From contig JBIIYJ010000009.1 in assembly GCA_044346855.1 (NCBI GenBank), forward strand, positions 1-42,210: DNA of 42,210 bases, in the 5' to 3' direction. Positions 1 to 8,001 of this stretch are shown piece after piece (the stretch's first letter is position 1; every line of letters starts with the position of its first letter). Source of the stretch: CAIKKV01 sp044346855 (GTDB taxonomy: Bacteria > Verrucomicrobiota > Kiritimatiellia > CAIKKV01). The position numbers and the translations under genes are program-made. The notes beneath the pieces were generated by a model, which was given only the letters and a program-made list of their open reading frames with translations, was not told the origin of the DNA and searched no databases.

Positions 1-1131
1 GCCCTGAAAATGGAGTCGGTGGGACGACTGGCGGGAGGCGTGGCGCACGACTTCAACAACCTGCTGATGAGCATCCTGGGCTACGCCGAGTTGTGCCAGG
101 AACGGCTTGAGGCGGATCACCCCGTCCGCGCCTGGATCGACGAGATAACGGCCTGCGCCAACCGCTCCGCGGCCATCACGCGCCAGCTCCTCGCCTTCGC
201 CCGGAAACAGCCGGTCGCCCCCCGGCTCATCGACCTCAACGACGCCATCACCCACACCATCGCCATGCTGCGCCCCCTGATCGGCGAAAACATCGAGCTG
301 GCCTGGCAGCCCCTCGCCCGGCCGGCGACGGTCAAAATGGATCCCACCCAGATTGATCAGGTCCTGACCAACCTTGCCGTAAACGCCCGCGACGCCATCG
401 CCGGTGTGGGCCGGCTCACCATCACAACCGGAAACGTCGCCTTATCGGGCGCGGACTGCATCGGCCTGGCGGACGCCGTGCCCGGCCAATACGTGACGCT
501 GACGGTCTCCGATACCGGGCACGGCATCGACAAAGAAACGCTCAAACACCTCTTCGAACCTTTTTTTACCACCAAGGGCATCGGCGAAGGCACGGGGCTG
601 GGGCTCGCCACCGTCTACGGCATCGCCAAACAGAATAAAGGCTTCGTGACGGTTTCCAGCGAACCGGGAAAGGGAGCCGCCTTCACCCTCCATCTTCCCC
701 TCCATGAAGGGGAAGCCCCGGCCCAAGCCGACCCGCCAAAGACGCCGCAACTGCGGAGAGGATCCGAAACCGTCCTGCTGGTCGAAGACGAACCCATCAA
801 CCTGTTCATCGGCCGGAAAATGCTGGAGGGGCTGGGCTATACCGTCCTGGCGACCTCCGTGCCATCCGAAGCAATCCGGCTGGCCGAAGAGCAGGCCGGC
901 GGCATCGCCCTGCTCCTCACGGATGTGGTGATGCCGGGCATGAGCGGGCAGGAACTGTCAAACCGGCTCAAAGCCAGCCACCCGGAAATCAAATGCCTCT
1001 TCATGTCCGGCTACACCGCCAACATGATCGCCCAGCACGGCATCCTGGATGAGGATGTGAATTTCCTTTCCAAGCCCTTCAGCCGTGCCCAGCTCGCCGC
1101 CAAACTGCGGGAAGTCCTGGACCGGCCCTGA
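1..1131 (+). CDS. Hybrid histidine kinase with C-terminal receiver domain (5' partial)
   Basis: This is the C-terminal part of a sensor histidine kinase; the frame is open at the left edge (Ala-Leu-Lys before the first Met at 10), so the sensory N-terminus lies outside the window. Visible in order are the phosphoacceptor H-box (GGVAHDFNNLL, His near residue 16), the N-box (TNLAVNARDAI), the ATP-lid glycine motifs (DTGHGID and GEGTGLGLATVYGI), then a receiver domain from about residue 258. The receiver has the acidic pair (VEDEP), the phosphoacceptor Asp in LLTDVVMPGMSG, the Ser of MSGYTANM and the Lys of LSKPF. GGVAHDFNN is typical of PAS-linked hybrid kinases, in which the His-to-Asp relay stays within one protein or passes to a separate Hpt or regulator. 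No partner regulator is visible. It converges on the efflux operon, so a regulatory link is not implied. Confidence 0.93.
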   Translation, partial: ALKMESVGRLAGGVAHDFNNLLMSILGYAELCQERLEADHPVRAWIDEITACANRSAAITRQLLAFARKQPVAPRLIDLNDAITHTIAMLRPLIGENIELAWQPLARPATVKMDPTQIDQVLTNLAVNARDAIAGVGRLTITTGNVALSGADCIGLADAVPGQYVTLTVSDTGHGIDKETLKHLFEPFFTTKGIGEGTGLGLATVYGIAKQNKGFVTVSSEPGKGAAFTLHLPLHEGEAPAQADPPKTPQLRRGSETVLLVEDEPINLFIGRKMLEGLGYTVLATSVPSEAIRLAEEQAGGIALLLTDVVMPGMSGQELSNRLKASHPEIKCLFMSGYTANMIAQHGILDEDVNFLSKPFSRAQLAAKLREVLDRP

Positions 1132-1132
1132 C

Positions 1133-1156
1133 AAGCCCTTCTGCGCTCAAGGGCTT
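1133..1156 (+). terminator. Hairpin terminator after the histidine kinase
   Basis: An 8-bp perfect inverted repeat (AAGCCCTT at 1133-1140 and AAGGGCTT at 1149-1156, 8-nt loop) lies just after the kinase stop and overlaps the stop codon of the convergent pump gene. On the + strand it is followed by only a short T-rich run (TTTAT), so termination is plausible but not strong. It may serve both convergent genes. Confidence 0.5.
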
Positions 1157-4100
1157 TATCCCTTCACCTCCTGCAGGGCGGCCCGCCCCTTTTCCTCCAA
1201 CCGCGACTCGACGAGAAAATAAAGGGCCGGCAGGACGATCAGGGTCAGCAGCATGGCCGTGGCCAGGCCGCCCAGGACCACCGCCGCCAGCGGCCGCTGG
1301 ATCTCCGACCCGCTTCCCGTGGCCCAGACCAGCGGCAGCAGCCCCAGCAGGGTCGTCATCGCCGTCATCAGCAGCGGCCTCAGGCGAAGCTCGCAGCCCC
1401 GCCGCACGGCTTCCGCCGGGCCCAGCCCCTCCTTCCGCAGCTGGTCGAAAAAGGAGACTAGCAGGATCCCGTTCTCGACCGCCGTGCCGAACAGCGCAAT
1501 GAAGCCGATGGAGGCCGACACGCTGAGCGGGATCTTCATCAGGAAAAGGATCAGGATGCCCCCGATCAGGGCAAATGGCAGGTTGACGAGCACCAGCAGG
1601 GCGCTCTTCAGCGAGTTGAACGCCGAAAACAGCATGAGGAAGATCAACAAGATCGAGGCGGGGACCACGATAGCCAGCCGGCGCATGGCGCGCTGCTGGT
1701 TTTCGAACTGCCCGCCATAATCCGCGAAATAACCGTCCGGCATCGCGGCGAGCACAGGCTGGATGGCGATGCGCGCCTCGGCCACGAACCCGCCCATGTC
1801 GCGGCCGCGGATGTTGCATTCCACGACCACGCGGCGCATCCCGTTCTCGCGGCCCACCTGCGCGGGGGCTTCCACCTCCCGGAGGCTCGCCAGCTCGACC
1901 AGGGGAATCCGGGCGCCGCCCGGCGACGGCACCAGGAGCCGCTCCAGTTCCGGGATGTCGCGCCGCAATTCCTCCGGGAATCGAACCAGGATGGCGAACC
2001 GCCGGTCCTGCTCGACCACGTGCGAGGCAATTTTGCCACCCACCGCCGTCTCCACCAGCTCGTTGATCTCGCTGATATTGATCTTGTGGCGGGCGATGGC
2101 CTTGCGGTCGATAACGATCTCGACCTGCGGAAAGCCCGAAACCTGCTCGACCTTCACGTCCTCGGCGCCGGGAACGTCCCGCATGAGCACGGCCGCCCGG
2201 TTCGCGGTCTCCCGCAGCACCTCCAGGTCGGGGCCGAAGAACTTGACGGCCAGATCGCTCTTGATCCCGGAAATCAACTCGTTCACCCGCAGGGAGATGG
2301 GTTGCGAGAACGAGAGGCGCACGCCGGGTATCACGGCCAGCGCCTCCTGCATGGCCGCCACCAGCTCCGGCTTGGTCCGCCCGGTTTTCCACTCCCCTTT
2401 CGGATGAAGCATGATGATCACGTCGTTCTGCTCGGGGCCCATCGGATCCTCGGAGATTTCGGCCCGGCCGGTCTTGGTCACGACCGTCTCCACCTCGGGG
2501 AACCCCGCCAGGAGAAGGCGCTCGATTTCCGACCCCGCCGCGACAGAGCCCTCCAGCGAGGCGGACGGGAGCCGCACGACGTTGATGGCGATGGCGCCCT
2601 CGTCCAGTTGCGGAAGGAATTCAGTGCCCAGCCGGGGGACCAGCGCCAGGGAGCCGATCAGCCCCATGGCGGCCAACGCCACCAGTGTTTTAGGAAAACG
2701 CAGCGCCATCCCGAGAACAGGCCGATAGCCCCGCTTCACCAGACGGATGACGAGGTTGTCCCGGTCTTCCGCCCCCTTCCGCCCGCGCATGAAAAAGGAG
2801 GCCAGGACCGGAACAATGGTCAGGGATACCAGCAGCGAGCCGGCCATCGCGAAACACATGGTGAACGCCAGAGGCCGGAACATCTTGCCTTCCATCTGCT
2901 GAAGCGAGAAGAGCGGCAGAAAGACCACCACGATGATCAGGATGGCGAAGACGATCGGCCGGGCCACCTCGCGCACGGCCTCATACACGATTTCCAGGCG
3001 CGTCAGCCCCGCGCTCGCCTTTTCGGACAGATGGCGGGCAATGTTCTCGCAGACCACGATCGAGGCATCCACGATCATGCCCAGGGCGATGGCCAGCCCG
3101 CCCAGGCTCATCAGGTTCGCCGACAATCCCTGCGCGCCCATCAGGATGAAGGCGATGAAGGCCGTCAGAGGCAGCGACAGCGCCACGATCAGGGCCGCGC
3201 GCAGGTTCCCCAGAAAGACGAACAGGACAAGGATCACCAGCAGGGCGCCCTGCCACAAGGCGTCGCCCACCGTATGGATGCACGCCTGGATCAGGGCCGT
3301 CCGGTCGTAAAACGGATTGATCGTCACGCCTTCCGGCAATCCGGCCTGGATCTTCGGGATGGCCTTTTTGACGGCATCGACCACCAGCTTGGAGTTCATG
3401 TCCTTGAGCATGATAGTCATGCCGGCCACGGCTTCGCCCTTGCCGTCGCGCGTCACCGCGCCCTGCCGCGTTTCGGGCCCGATCTTCACGGCGGCCACGT
3501 CGCGCAGGAAAACAACCGCCCCGTCCTCGGCGTGAAGCACGATGTTTTCGATGTCCTCAAGACCCCGGATCAGGCCGAGGCTGCGCACATAAGCCTGCTC
3601 CCAGTCGCGCACGAGGAAATTGCCGCCCGCATTGGCGTTGTTGCGGTCGATCGCCTCCAGCACGTCGGGAAGCGTAATGCCGTATTTCAGGAGGCGGCTC
3701 TGGTCCACGAGCACGTGATACTGCTTCACGAACCCGCCAAAGCTGTTGACCTCGTTGATGCCGGGGATCGTCCGCAACAGGGGGGCGATGTACCAGTCCT
3801 GGAGGGTGCGCAGCTCCATGGGCGTATGCGCGTCGCTCTCCAGCGTATACTGGTAGATCTCGCCCAGCCCCGTGCTGATCGGCCCCATCTCCGGCTCGGC
3901 CCAGTCGGGCAGCTGCTCGCGGGCCGCCTGCAGCCGCTGGAAAACCAGCTGCCGCGCGAAATACAGGTCCGCCCCGTCGTTCAGCACGAGGATAACCTGC
4001 GAGAGCGCCGCCTTGGACAGCGACCGCACGTGGGACACGCCCGGCAGCCCCTGCATCGCCAGCTCGATCGGAGCCGTCACCTGCTGCTCCACGTCGAGGG

Positions 4101-4272
4101 GGGCCAGGCCCGGCGCCTCGGTGAGAATCATCACCTGCACGTTCGTCACGTCGGGAAACGCGTCGATCGGCAGGGATCTCCAGGCAAACACCCCGGCGCC
4201 GGCCACGGTCAGCGCGGCCAGGACGACCAGCAGGCGCTGGCGTAAAACAAGTCGTATCAGGTTGTCAAACAT
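1156..4272 (-). CDS. Heavy-metal efflux RND inner-membrane transporter (CzcA/CusA family)
   Basis: The proton-driven inner-membrane pump of a tripartite metal exporter, 1038 aa, the usual length for HME-RND proteins. The N-terminus (LPIDAFPDVTNVQV, then LAPLDVEQQVTAPIE) is characteristic of the family. Twelve membrane segments with two large periplasmic loops are expected, and hydrophobic clusters near residues 335-480 and 860-1020 fit. The fourth-segment motif reads ALGMIVDASIVVCEN, with Asp402 and Glu409. The first acidic residue of the CzcA divalent signature (DFG) is replaced by Ala, closer to CusA (AIGAMVDAA), so the metal cannot be assigned as Zn/Co/Cd or Cu/Ag. I chose the ATG at 4272 over an upstream TTG at 4290 because AAGGA lies a suitable distance before it. 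It starts 14 bases after the adaptor gene ends and is the last gene of the operon. Confidence 0.93.
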   Translation of the reverse strand: MFDNLIRLVLRQRLLVVLAALTVAGAGVFAWRSLPIDAFPDVTNVQVMILTEAPGLAPLDVEQQVTAPIELAMQGLPGVSHVRSLSKAALSQVILVLNDGADLYFARQLVFQRLQAAREQLPDWAEPEMGPISTGLGEIYQYTLESDAHTPMELRTLQDWYIAPLLRTIPGINEVNSFGGFVKQYHVLVDQSRLLKYGITLPDVLEAIDRNNANAGGNFLVRDWEQAYVRSLGLIRGLEDIENIVLHAEDGAVVFLRDVAAVKIGPETRQGAVTRDGKGEAVAGMTIMLKDMNSKLVVDAVKKAIPKIQAGLPEGVTINPFYDRTALIQACIHTVGDALWQGALLVILVLFVFLGNLRAALIVALSLPLTAFIAFILMGAQGLSANLMSLGGLAIALGMIVDASIVVCENIARHLSEKASAGLTRLEIVYEAVREVARPIVFAILIIVVVFLPLFSLQQMEGKMFRPLAFTMCFAMAGSLLVSLTIVPVLASFFMRGRKGAEDRDNLVIRLVKRGYRPVLGMALRFPKTLVALAAMGLIGSLALVPRLGTEFLPQLDEGAIAINVVRLPSASLEGSVAAGSEIERLLLAGFPEVETVVTKTGRAEISEDPMGPEQNDVIIMLHPKGEWKTGRTKPELVAAMQEALAVIPGVRLSFSQPISLRVNELISGIKSDLAVKFFGPDLEVLRETANRAAVLMRDVPGAEDVKVEQVSGFPQVEIVIDRKAIARHKINISEINELVETAVGGKIASHVVEQDRRFAILVRFPEELRRDIPELERLLVPSPGGARIPLVELASLREVEAPAQVGRENGMRRVVVECNIRGRDMGGFVAEARIAIQPVLAAMPDGYFADYGGQFENQQRAMRRLAIVVPASILLIFLMLFSAFNSLKSALLVLVNLPFALIGGILILFLMKIPLSVSASIGFIALFGTAVENGILLVSFFDQLRKEGLGPAEAVRRGCELRLRPLLMTAMTTLLGLLPLVWATGSGSEIQRPLAAVVLGGLATAMLLTLIVLPALYFLVESRLEEKGRAALQEVKG

Positions 4273-4286
4273 GGCAGGGGTCCTTG

Positions 4287-5684
4287 TCAATCGGCGCAGC
4301 CGGCGCCCATTTTCTCGCGCAACACGTCCGACTTGAGCAGGAAGGCTCCGTCGACCGCGACCGTTTCACCGGCGCTCAGGCCGCCGAGCACCTCGACCAT
4401 GCCGAAGAAATCCCTCCCCTTGCGGATTTCCCGCCGGGCGAAATAGCCGTCTTTCCAGAACGTGAAAACGAAGGCCCGTCCCTCGTCCTCCAGCACCGCG
4501 GCCCGCGGAATCGCAAGCACTTCCTCCGCCTTTCCGTTGGCGAGCGAAAAGGTCGCCTCGCAGAACATCCCCGGCCTCAGCTCGAAGTCCGGGTTCTCCA
4601 CCGTGGCGCGCACCTTGACCGTGCGGGTCTGCTCGCTCATCGTCGCGCCCACATAATCCAGCACCCCCTTGAACCGCCGGTCGGGAAAGGCGGACACGGC
4701 GATCTCGACGGCGACCGGGCCTTTTCTTTCCGCGTTCAACAGCGGGGCCAGGTCGCGGGACTGGATGTCGGCCCAGACCCAGACGGTGGAGAGATCCGCC
4801 AACAGCAGCAGGTCCTGCCCCGCCTCCGCCAGCTCCCCGGCCACCGCGTGCTTCTCGATGATCGTCCCCGCGGCGGGCGCGCGGACGGTCAACCGGCCCG
4901 CGCCCGGCCCGTGCGCCGGTTCGCGCAGCGCGGCCAGATCCGCCTCCGTCAACCCCAGCACATGAAGCATCTGCTCGGACGCTTTCAGCTCGGCCCGGTG
5001 CTGCTCAAAGGCGATCCGGGCCTCGATGGCGTCCTGTTCGGATCCCACCTTCTGCTCGTTGAGCTTCAGCTCGCGCGCGAGGACCTTTTCCGTCAGGTCG
5101 CTCAGGGTCCGGTTGCGCTCGTAGTCCGCCAACGCCTTCCCGAGCTCCACGCTGGCCAGGGTGAGCAGGGTGTCGCCCGCCCGGACGCGCGTCCCGATAT
5201 CCACGGCCACCGTCTCGATAATGCCCGCGATGCGGGGGCTGATGTGAACGGCCGCGTTCTCGTTCAGCGCCACTTCGCCGGTGGCCGGCAACGCCTCGGA
5301 GACCCTGGCCAGGGCCACCGTCTGCGTGCTCACCAGACCGCCGCCGTCCGGCCGTTTCATCAGGCAGGCATCCAGCTTCACGATGCCGACTTCATACCGG
5401 CATTCGGCGCACGTGTAGATCGGGACGTCGTGCTCGCACGCCGCGGAAGCCCGCTCGTCAATGGAAGCCGCCTCCCCCTCGCCATCACCCGCGCCATGGC
5501 CATGGCCCTCGTGCCCCCCCGGCTCCTCGGCGCCCGCGGCCGCCGCCTCTTCAGCGTGGCCGTGGCCGTCATGACCGTCGTTCCCGCCGGCTTCGGATTT
5601 TCCGCATCCGCCGGCCAGGATCCCCATCGCCACCAGGGCGCAGAGGCCCCGCATGATCGCCCATTTGTTTTCGTTCATCGTCAT
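4287..5684 (-). CDS. Efflux RND periplasmic adaptor (CzcB/CusB-like), His-rich N-terminus
   Basis: The membrane-fusion subunit (465 aa) that bridges the RND pump and the outer-membrane channel. A hydrophobic signal ends in AGGC near residue 27, suggesting a lipoprotein, although the residue at -3 is Ala rather than Leu. Next comes a His/Gly/Glu-rich stretch (HDGHGHAEEA and GGHEGHGHG) and a Cys segment (YTCAECRYEVG), which look like metal-binding elements. The HlyD-type core follows: a barrel-sandwich half (AAVHISPRIAGIIETVAVDIG), a helical hairpin near residues 190-240, the second half (LTVRAPAAGTIIEKHAVAGE) and a beta-barrel (ELRPGMFCEATF). GGAGA-like sequence precedes the ATG at 5684; a second in-frame ATG lies at 5678. 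It sits 18 bases after the channel gene and is expressed with it. Confidence 0.93.
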   Translation of the reverse strand: MTMNENKWAIMRGLCALVAMGILAGGCGKSEAGGNDGHDGHGHAEEAAAAGAEEPGGHEGHGHGAGDGEGEAASIDERASAACEHDVPIYTCAECRYEVGIVKLDACLMKRPDGGGLVSTQTVALARVSEALPATGEVALNENAAVHISPRIAGIIETVAVDIGTRVRAGDTLLTLASVELGKALADYERNRTLSDLTEKVLARELKLNEQKVGSEQDAIEARIAFEQHRAELKASEQMLHVLGLTEADLAALREPAHGPGAGRLTVRAPAAGTIIEKHAVAGELAEAGQDLLLLADLSTVWVWADIQSRDLAPLLNAERKGPVAVEIAVSAFPDRRFKGVLDYVGATMSEQTRTVKVRATVENPDFELRPGMFCEATFSLANGKAEEVLAIPRAAVLEDEGRAFVFTFWKDGYFARREIRKGRDFFGMVEVLGGLSAGETVAVDGAFLLKSDVLREKMGAGCAD

Positions 5685-5702
5685 CGTCGTCTCCGCTAAT
5701 CG

Positions 5703-6992
5703 TTATTGAAGGATCTCAAGGGGTGTTCCGGTAAGCCGTTCGACATCCGCCGCGGCCTTGTGGCAATCCGCCAGGACATCCAGATGGCGGAGCCTGGCTT
5801 CCGTGAGGGTCCGCTGCGCATCCAGCACCTCCAGGTGCCCGTACTTCCCCTCCCGATAGCCGGCCTGGGCGCCTTCGAATGCCTGGAGGGCGCCGGGAAG
5901 CAGGTCGTCCCTGATCGTCGCCGCCTCCGCTCGCGCCGCGTCCAGCCGGCCGCAGGCTTCAACCAGTTCCGTCCTGGCGCGCAACCGGGCGGCGCGCCAT
6001 TCGTGCCCGGCTCGAACAGCCTGGTGGCGGTCCGAGGCGATTCCATCCGCGTTGCGATTAAAAAGCGGCAGGGGCACCGAAAGGCCGATGGTCCCGGCAT
6101 ACGAGCCGTCGTCCTCGAAACGGCTGAGGCCGGCGCCAACGGTAACCTCGGGAAGGCGCTCCGCTTCCGCCAGGGCCAGCGCGTCCCCGGCCTTCTCCGC
6201 TTCATCCTTCCAGCGGCCGACTTCCGGAACGGTCTCCAGCCCGGGAAGAAGGGCGTCCAGGGACGGAACCGCCGCCAGCGCGCCCAGGTCGCCGCCCGCC
6301 TCCTTGAACACCGGCGCCGTCCCGCCCCAGGAGGCGGCAAGGCGCTTCCGGGCCGTCTCCAGTTCGCGACGGGCCCGCTCCGCCCCGATTCGGGCGGCCG
6401 CCGTCTCGACGCCCGCCTTCGTCTCCTCGAGACGCGGCACCTTTCCGGCCTTGACGCGTTCCGCCGCGGCCCGCTGAACGTCCTCGGCGACGCCCCGCAG
6501 CGACTCCGCCAGGGCGAGCCGGCCCTGCGCCAGAAGGAGGTCCGCGAACGCTTTCCGGGTCCGGGCCCGCACCTCCAGGCGTTTTGCTTCGTGATCCCAG
6601 GCGGCCAGCCGCGCCCCTGCCTGCGCCAGGCGCCGCCGCTTGTCGCGCGTCCCGCCCAGGTCCAGCGCCTGGCTCACGCGCACGGCTGTCTCCGCGCCGT
6701 CATAGCCGGATCGCTCCCCCGATCCCCCGAACTCGGACGCCTCCAGTTCGAGCTCGGGGTTGCGCCGAACCCCCGCCTGCCGCGCCTCGCCCTCCGCCGC
6801 CAGGATCCCCTGCGCCGAGGCCGCCAAATCCGGACTGTGCGCGAGCGCCAGCTCGAGCGCCCGGTCAAGCGTCAGCACGCCCTCCGGCTCGTTTTCCGTT
6901 CCCTCGGCCTGGGCCCGCAATCCCGCGCCCGTCATGGCCAGCAGGAGCGACATGCGAAACCAGGCCATCGTGTAATGTGCAATGGACTTCAA
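5703..6992 (-). CDS. TolC-family outer-membrane channel of the metal efflux pump (CzcC/CusC-like)
   Basis: The outer-membrane factor of the RND pump, 429 aa. A signal peptide is seen (hydrophobic MSLLLAMTGAG followed by a polar AQAEG stretch). The mature start, LTLDRALELALAHSPDLAAS, is the typical OEP repeat opening, and a second repeat with similar helical heptads begins near residue 225 (VPSLDALLPG...). Long Ala/Glu/Arg-rich coiled coils occupy residues 110-200 and 300-400 (for example GKYGHLEVLDAQRTLTEARL). The start is a TTG at 6992, four bases after a strong GGAGG; an ATG eight codons downstream is the alternative. The 125-base gap upstream, including a candidate terminator, is the largest in the operon, so this trio may be expressed less than the upstream genes. 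Confidence 0.9.
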   Translation of the reverse strand: MKSIAHYTMAWFRMSLLLAMTGAGLRAQAEGTENEPEGVLTLDRALELALAHSPDLAASAQGILAAEGEARQAGVRRNPELELEASEFGGSGERSGYDGAETAVRVSQALDLGGTRDKRRRLAQAGARLAAWDHEAKRLEVRARTRKAFADLLLAQGRLALAESLRGVAEDVQRAAAERVKAGKVPRLEETKAGVETAAARIGAERARRELETARKRLAASWGGTAPVFKEAGGDLGALAAVPSLDALLPGLETVPEVGRWKDEAEKAGDALALAEAERLPEVTVGAGLSRFEDDGSYAGTIGLSVPLPLFNRNADGIASDRHQAVRAGHEWRAARLRARTELVEACGRLDAARAEAATIRDDLLPGALQAFEGAQAGYREGKYGHLEVLDAQRTLTEARLRHLDVLADCHKAAADVERLTGTPLEILQ

Positions 6993-7103
6993 GCTTCCTC
7001 CGATCGATGAAAACTGGGTGGTGTGGCTCCCGGTCGGGAGCGCGACAATAGATTATTAGTCAAGGGTTCCGCCGCAACGGGCGGAGACAGGCAAGACGGA
7101 AAG

Positions 7104-7118
7104 GGGGCGAAACGCCCC
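7104..7118 (-). terminator. GC hairpin at the end of the small cysteine-rich gene
   Basis: A perfect six-base stem (GGGGCG at 7104-7109 and CGCCCC at 7113-7118, three-base loop) overlaps the stop codon of the small upstream gene. On the minus strand it is followed by CTTTCC. The short T tract suggests partial termination or an RNA-stability stem between the thioredoxin side of the operon and the pump genes. Confidence 0.4.
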
Positions 7119-7396
7119 TAGGCGCAAGGCGGCCGGAAAATATCCGGGATCAGCAGAACGCCCCCGGCGGCCTGTTGGCAGCCCACGTGGGCGGACGCGG
7201 CAAGAGGAACCGATATCGCGGGTACGGATGGCAAATCGGCCGTGAGCGAACAGCATTCGTAGAGGCATGTGGCGTCGGGCGCCTCATCGCAGTGCTCGTC
7301 GTCGCAAGCGGGAAAGGCCATCGTCCCCGCCATCAGCCCCACTATGGCGGCCACCACGATGAAAAGCGTCAGTCCGGTTTGTTTAAAACGGTTCAC
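7118..7396 (-). CDS. Small secreted or membrane-anchored cysteine-rich protein
   Basis: About 92 aa, with a clear signal-peptide shape: basic n-region (NRFKQTG), hydrophobic core (LTLFIVVAAIVGLMAG) and polar end. The mature part is rich in Asp/Glu and has seven cysteines, including PACDDEHCDEAP and CLYECC, with a C-terminal FRPPCA. I do not recognise the family. Its position just before the pump trio and its Cys/Asp/Glu/His content suggest a periplasmic metal-binding accessory, loosely comparable to small CzcI-type proteins in czc operons; that is inference. The start is uncertain. A GTG at 7396 gives the best signal peptide but lacks a ribosome-binding site. An in-frame GTG at 7453 overlaps the thioredoxin stop (GTGA), would allow translational coupling, and adds 19 residues. 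Confidence 0.62.
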   Translation of the reverse strand: MNRFKQTGLTLFIVVAAIVGLMAGTMAFPACDDEHCDEAPDATCLYECCSLTADLPSVPAISVPLAASAHVGCQQAAGGVLLIPDIFRPPCA

Positions 7397-7449
7397 GTAT
7401 TTAGAATATACCAAGTCCGGGTCGTATCCAAGCCGAAAATCAGCCACCC

Positions 7450-7980
7450 TCACTCCGCCAGGTCCACGCCCAGGGCCTTCCACTTGTCCAGTATCTCGTC
7501 CTTGCTGAAAAAGCCCTCGTGCCGGAACAGCTCCTTGCCGGCCGCATCGTAGAATATCTGCGTCGGGATCGTGCTGATGCCGTACGACTTCCCCGCCTCC
7601 GGGTTCTTCCACACGTCGATGAACAGCACGTTCATCCTGCCGGCATAGGTCTTCTTCAGGTCTTCCAGGATGGGCGCCATCCTCTTGCACGGAATGCATG
7701 CGCCGGCGCCCAGGTCCACCAGGCGGGGCAACGCGTTCGTCTGGACGGCCGGCTCCGGAGCGGCCGGCGTTGCCGCCGGCGCGACGGCGGGAGCGGCGGC
7801 CGGGGCCGCCGGCGGCGGGCCCTCCGCGCCCTTGCTTTTCCAGGCGTTCATCGTCAGCAGAACACCCACAACCGCCAGGGCCATGACGATCCACGCCCCT
7901 TTCCCCGAGCCTCCGCAGCCACCTTTGCCGCCGCAGCCGCAGGCGGAGCCTTTGTCCCTATTTTCGCAATTCGTCGTCAT
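7450..7980 (-). CDS. Membrane-anchored thioredoxin-fold protein (CIPC active site)
   Basis: A 176-aa thiol-disulfide protein. The cytoplasmic N-terminal tail is unusual, Cys/Gly-rich (SACGCGGKGGCGGSGKG). One transmembrane segment follows (WIVMALAVVGVLLTMNAW), then a long Ala/Pro linker that would span the periplasm. The thioredoxin domain covers about residues 85-170: active site GACIPCKRMAPIL, FIDVWKNPEAG, and the cis-Pro loop ISTIPTQIF. It probably passes electrons to or from periplasmic partners; the CcdA-like ArsG protein encoded just upstream is the natural electron donor. AAAAGGA lies before the ATG. It starts 21 bases after the ArsG-like gene ends. Confidence 0.88.
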   Translation of the reverse strand: MTTNCENRDKGSACGCGGKGGCGGSGKGAWIVMALAVVGVLLTMNAWKSKGAEGPPPAAPAAAPAVAPAATPAAPEPAVQTNALPRLVDLGAGACIPCKRMAPILEDLKKTYAGRMNVLFIDVWKNPEAGKSYGISTIPTQIFYDAAGKELFRHEGFFSKDEILDKWKALGVDLAE

Positions 7981-8001
7981 GTCAGTCCTTTTCGTGTCAC
8001 G

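Noticed and set aside
2020..4245. 741-codon open frame on the + strand opposite the RND pump
   Set aside because: It is antisense to a well-supported pump gene, has the Arg/His/Gln-rich composition of a high-GC shadow frame, and lacks any recognisable domain.
7056..7268. 70-codon - strand frame overlapping the small cysteine-rich gene
   Set aside because: The competing frame has a signal peptide and ordered cysteines; this one has neither.
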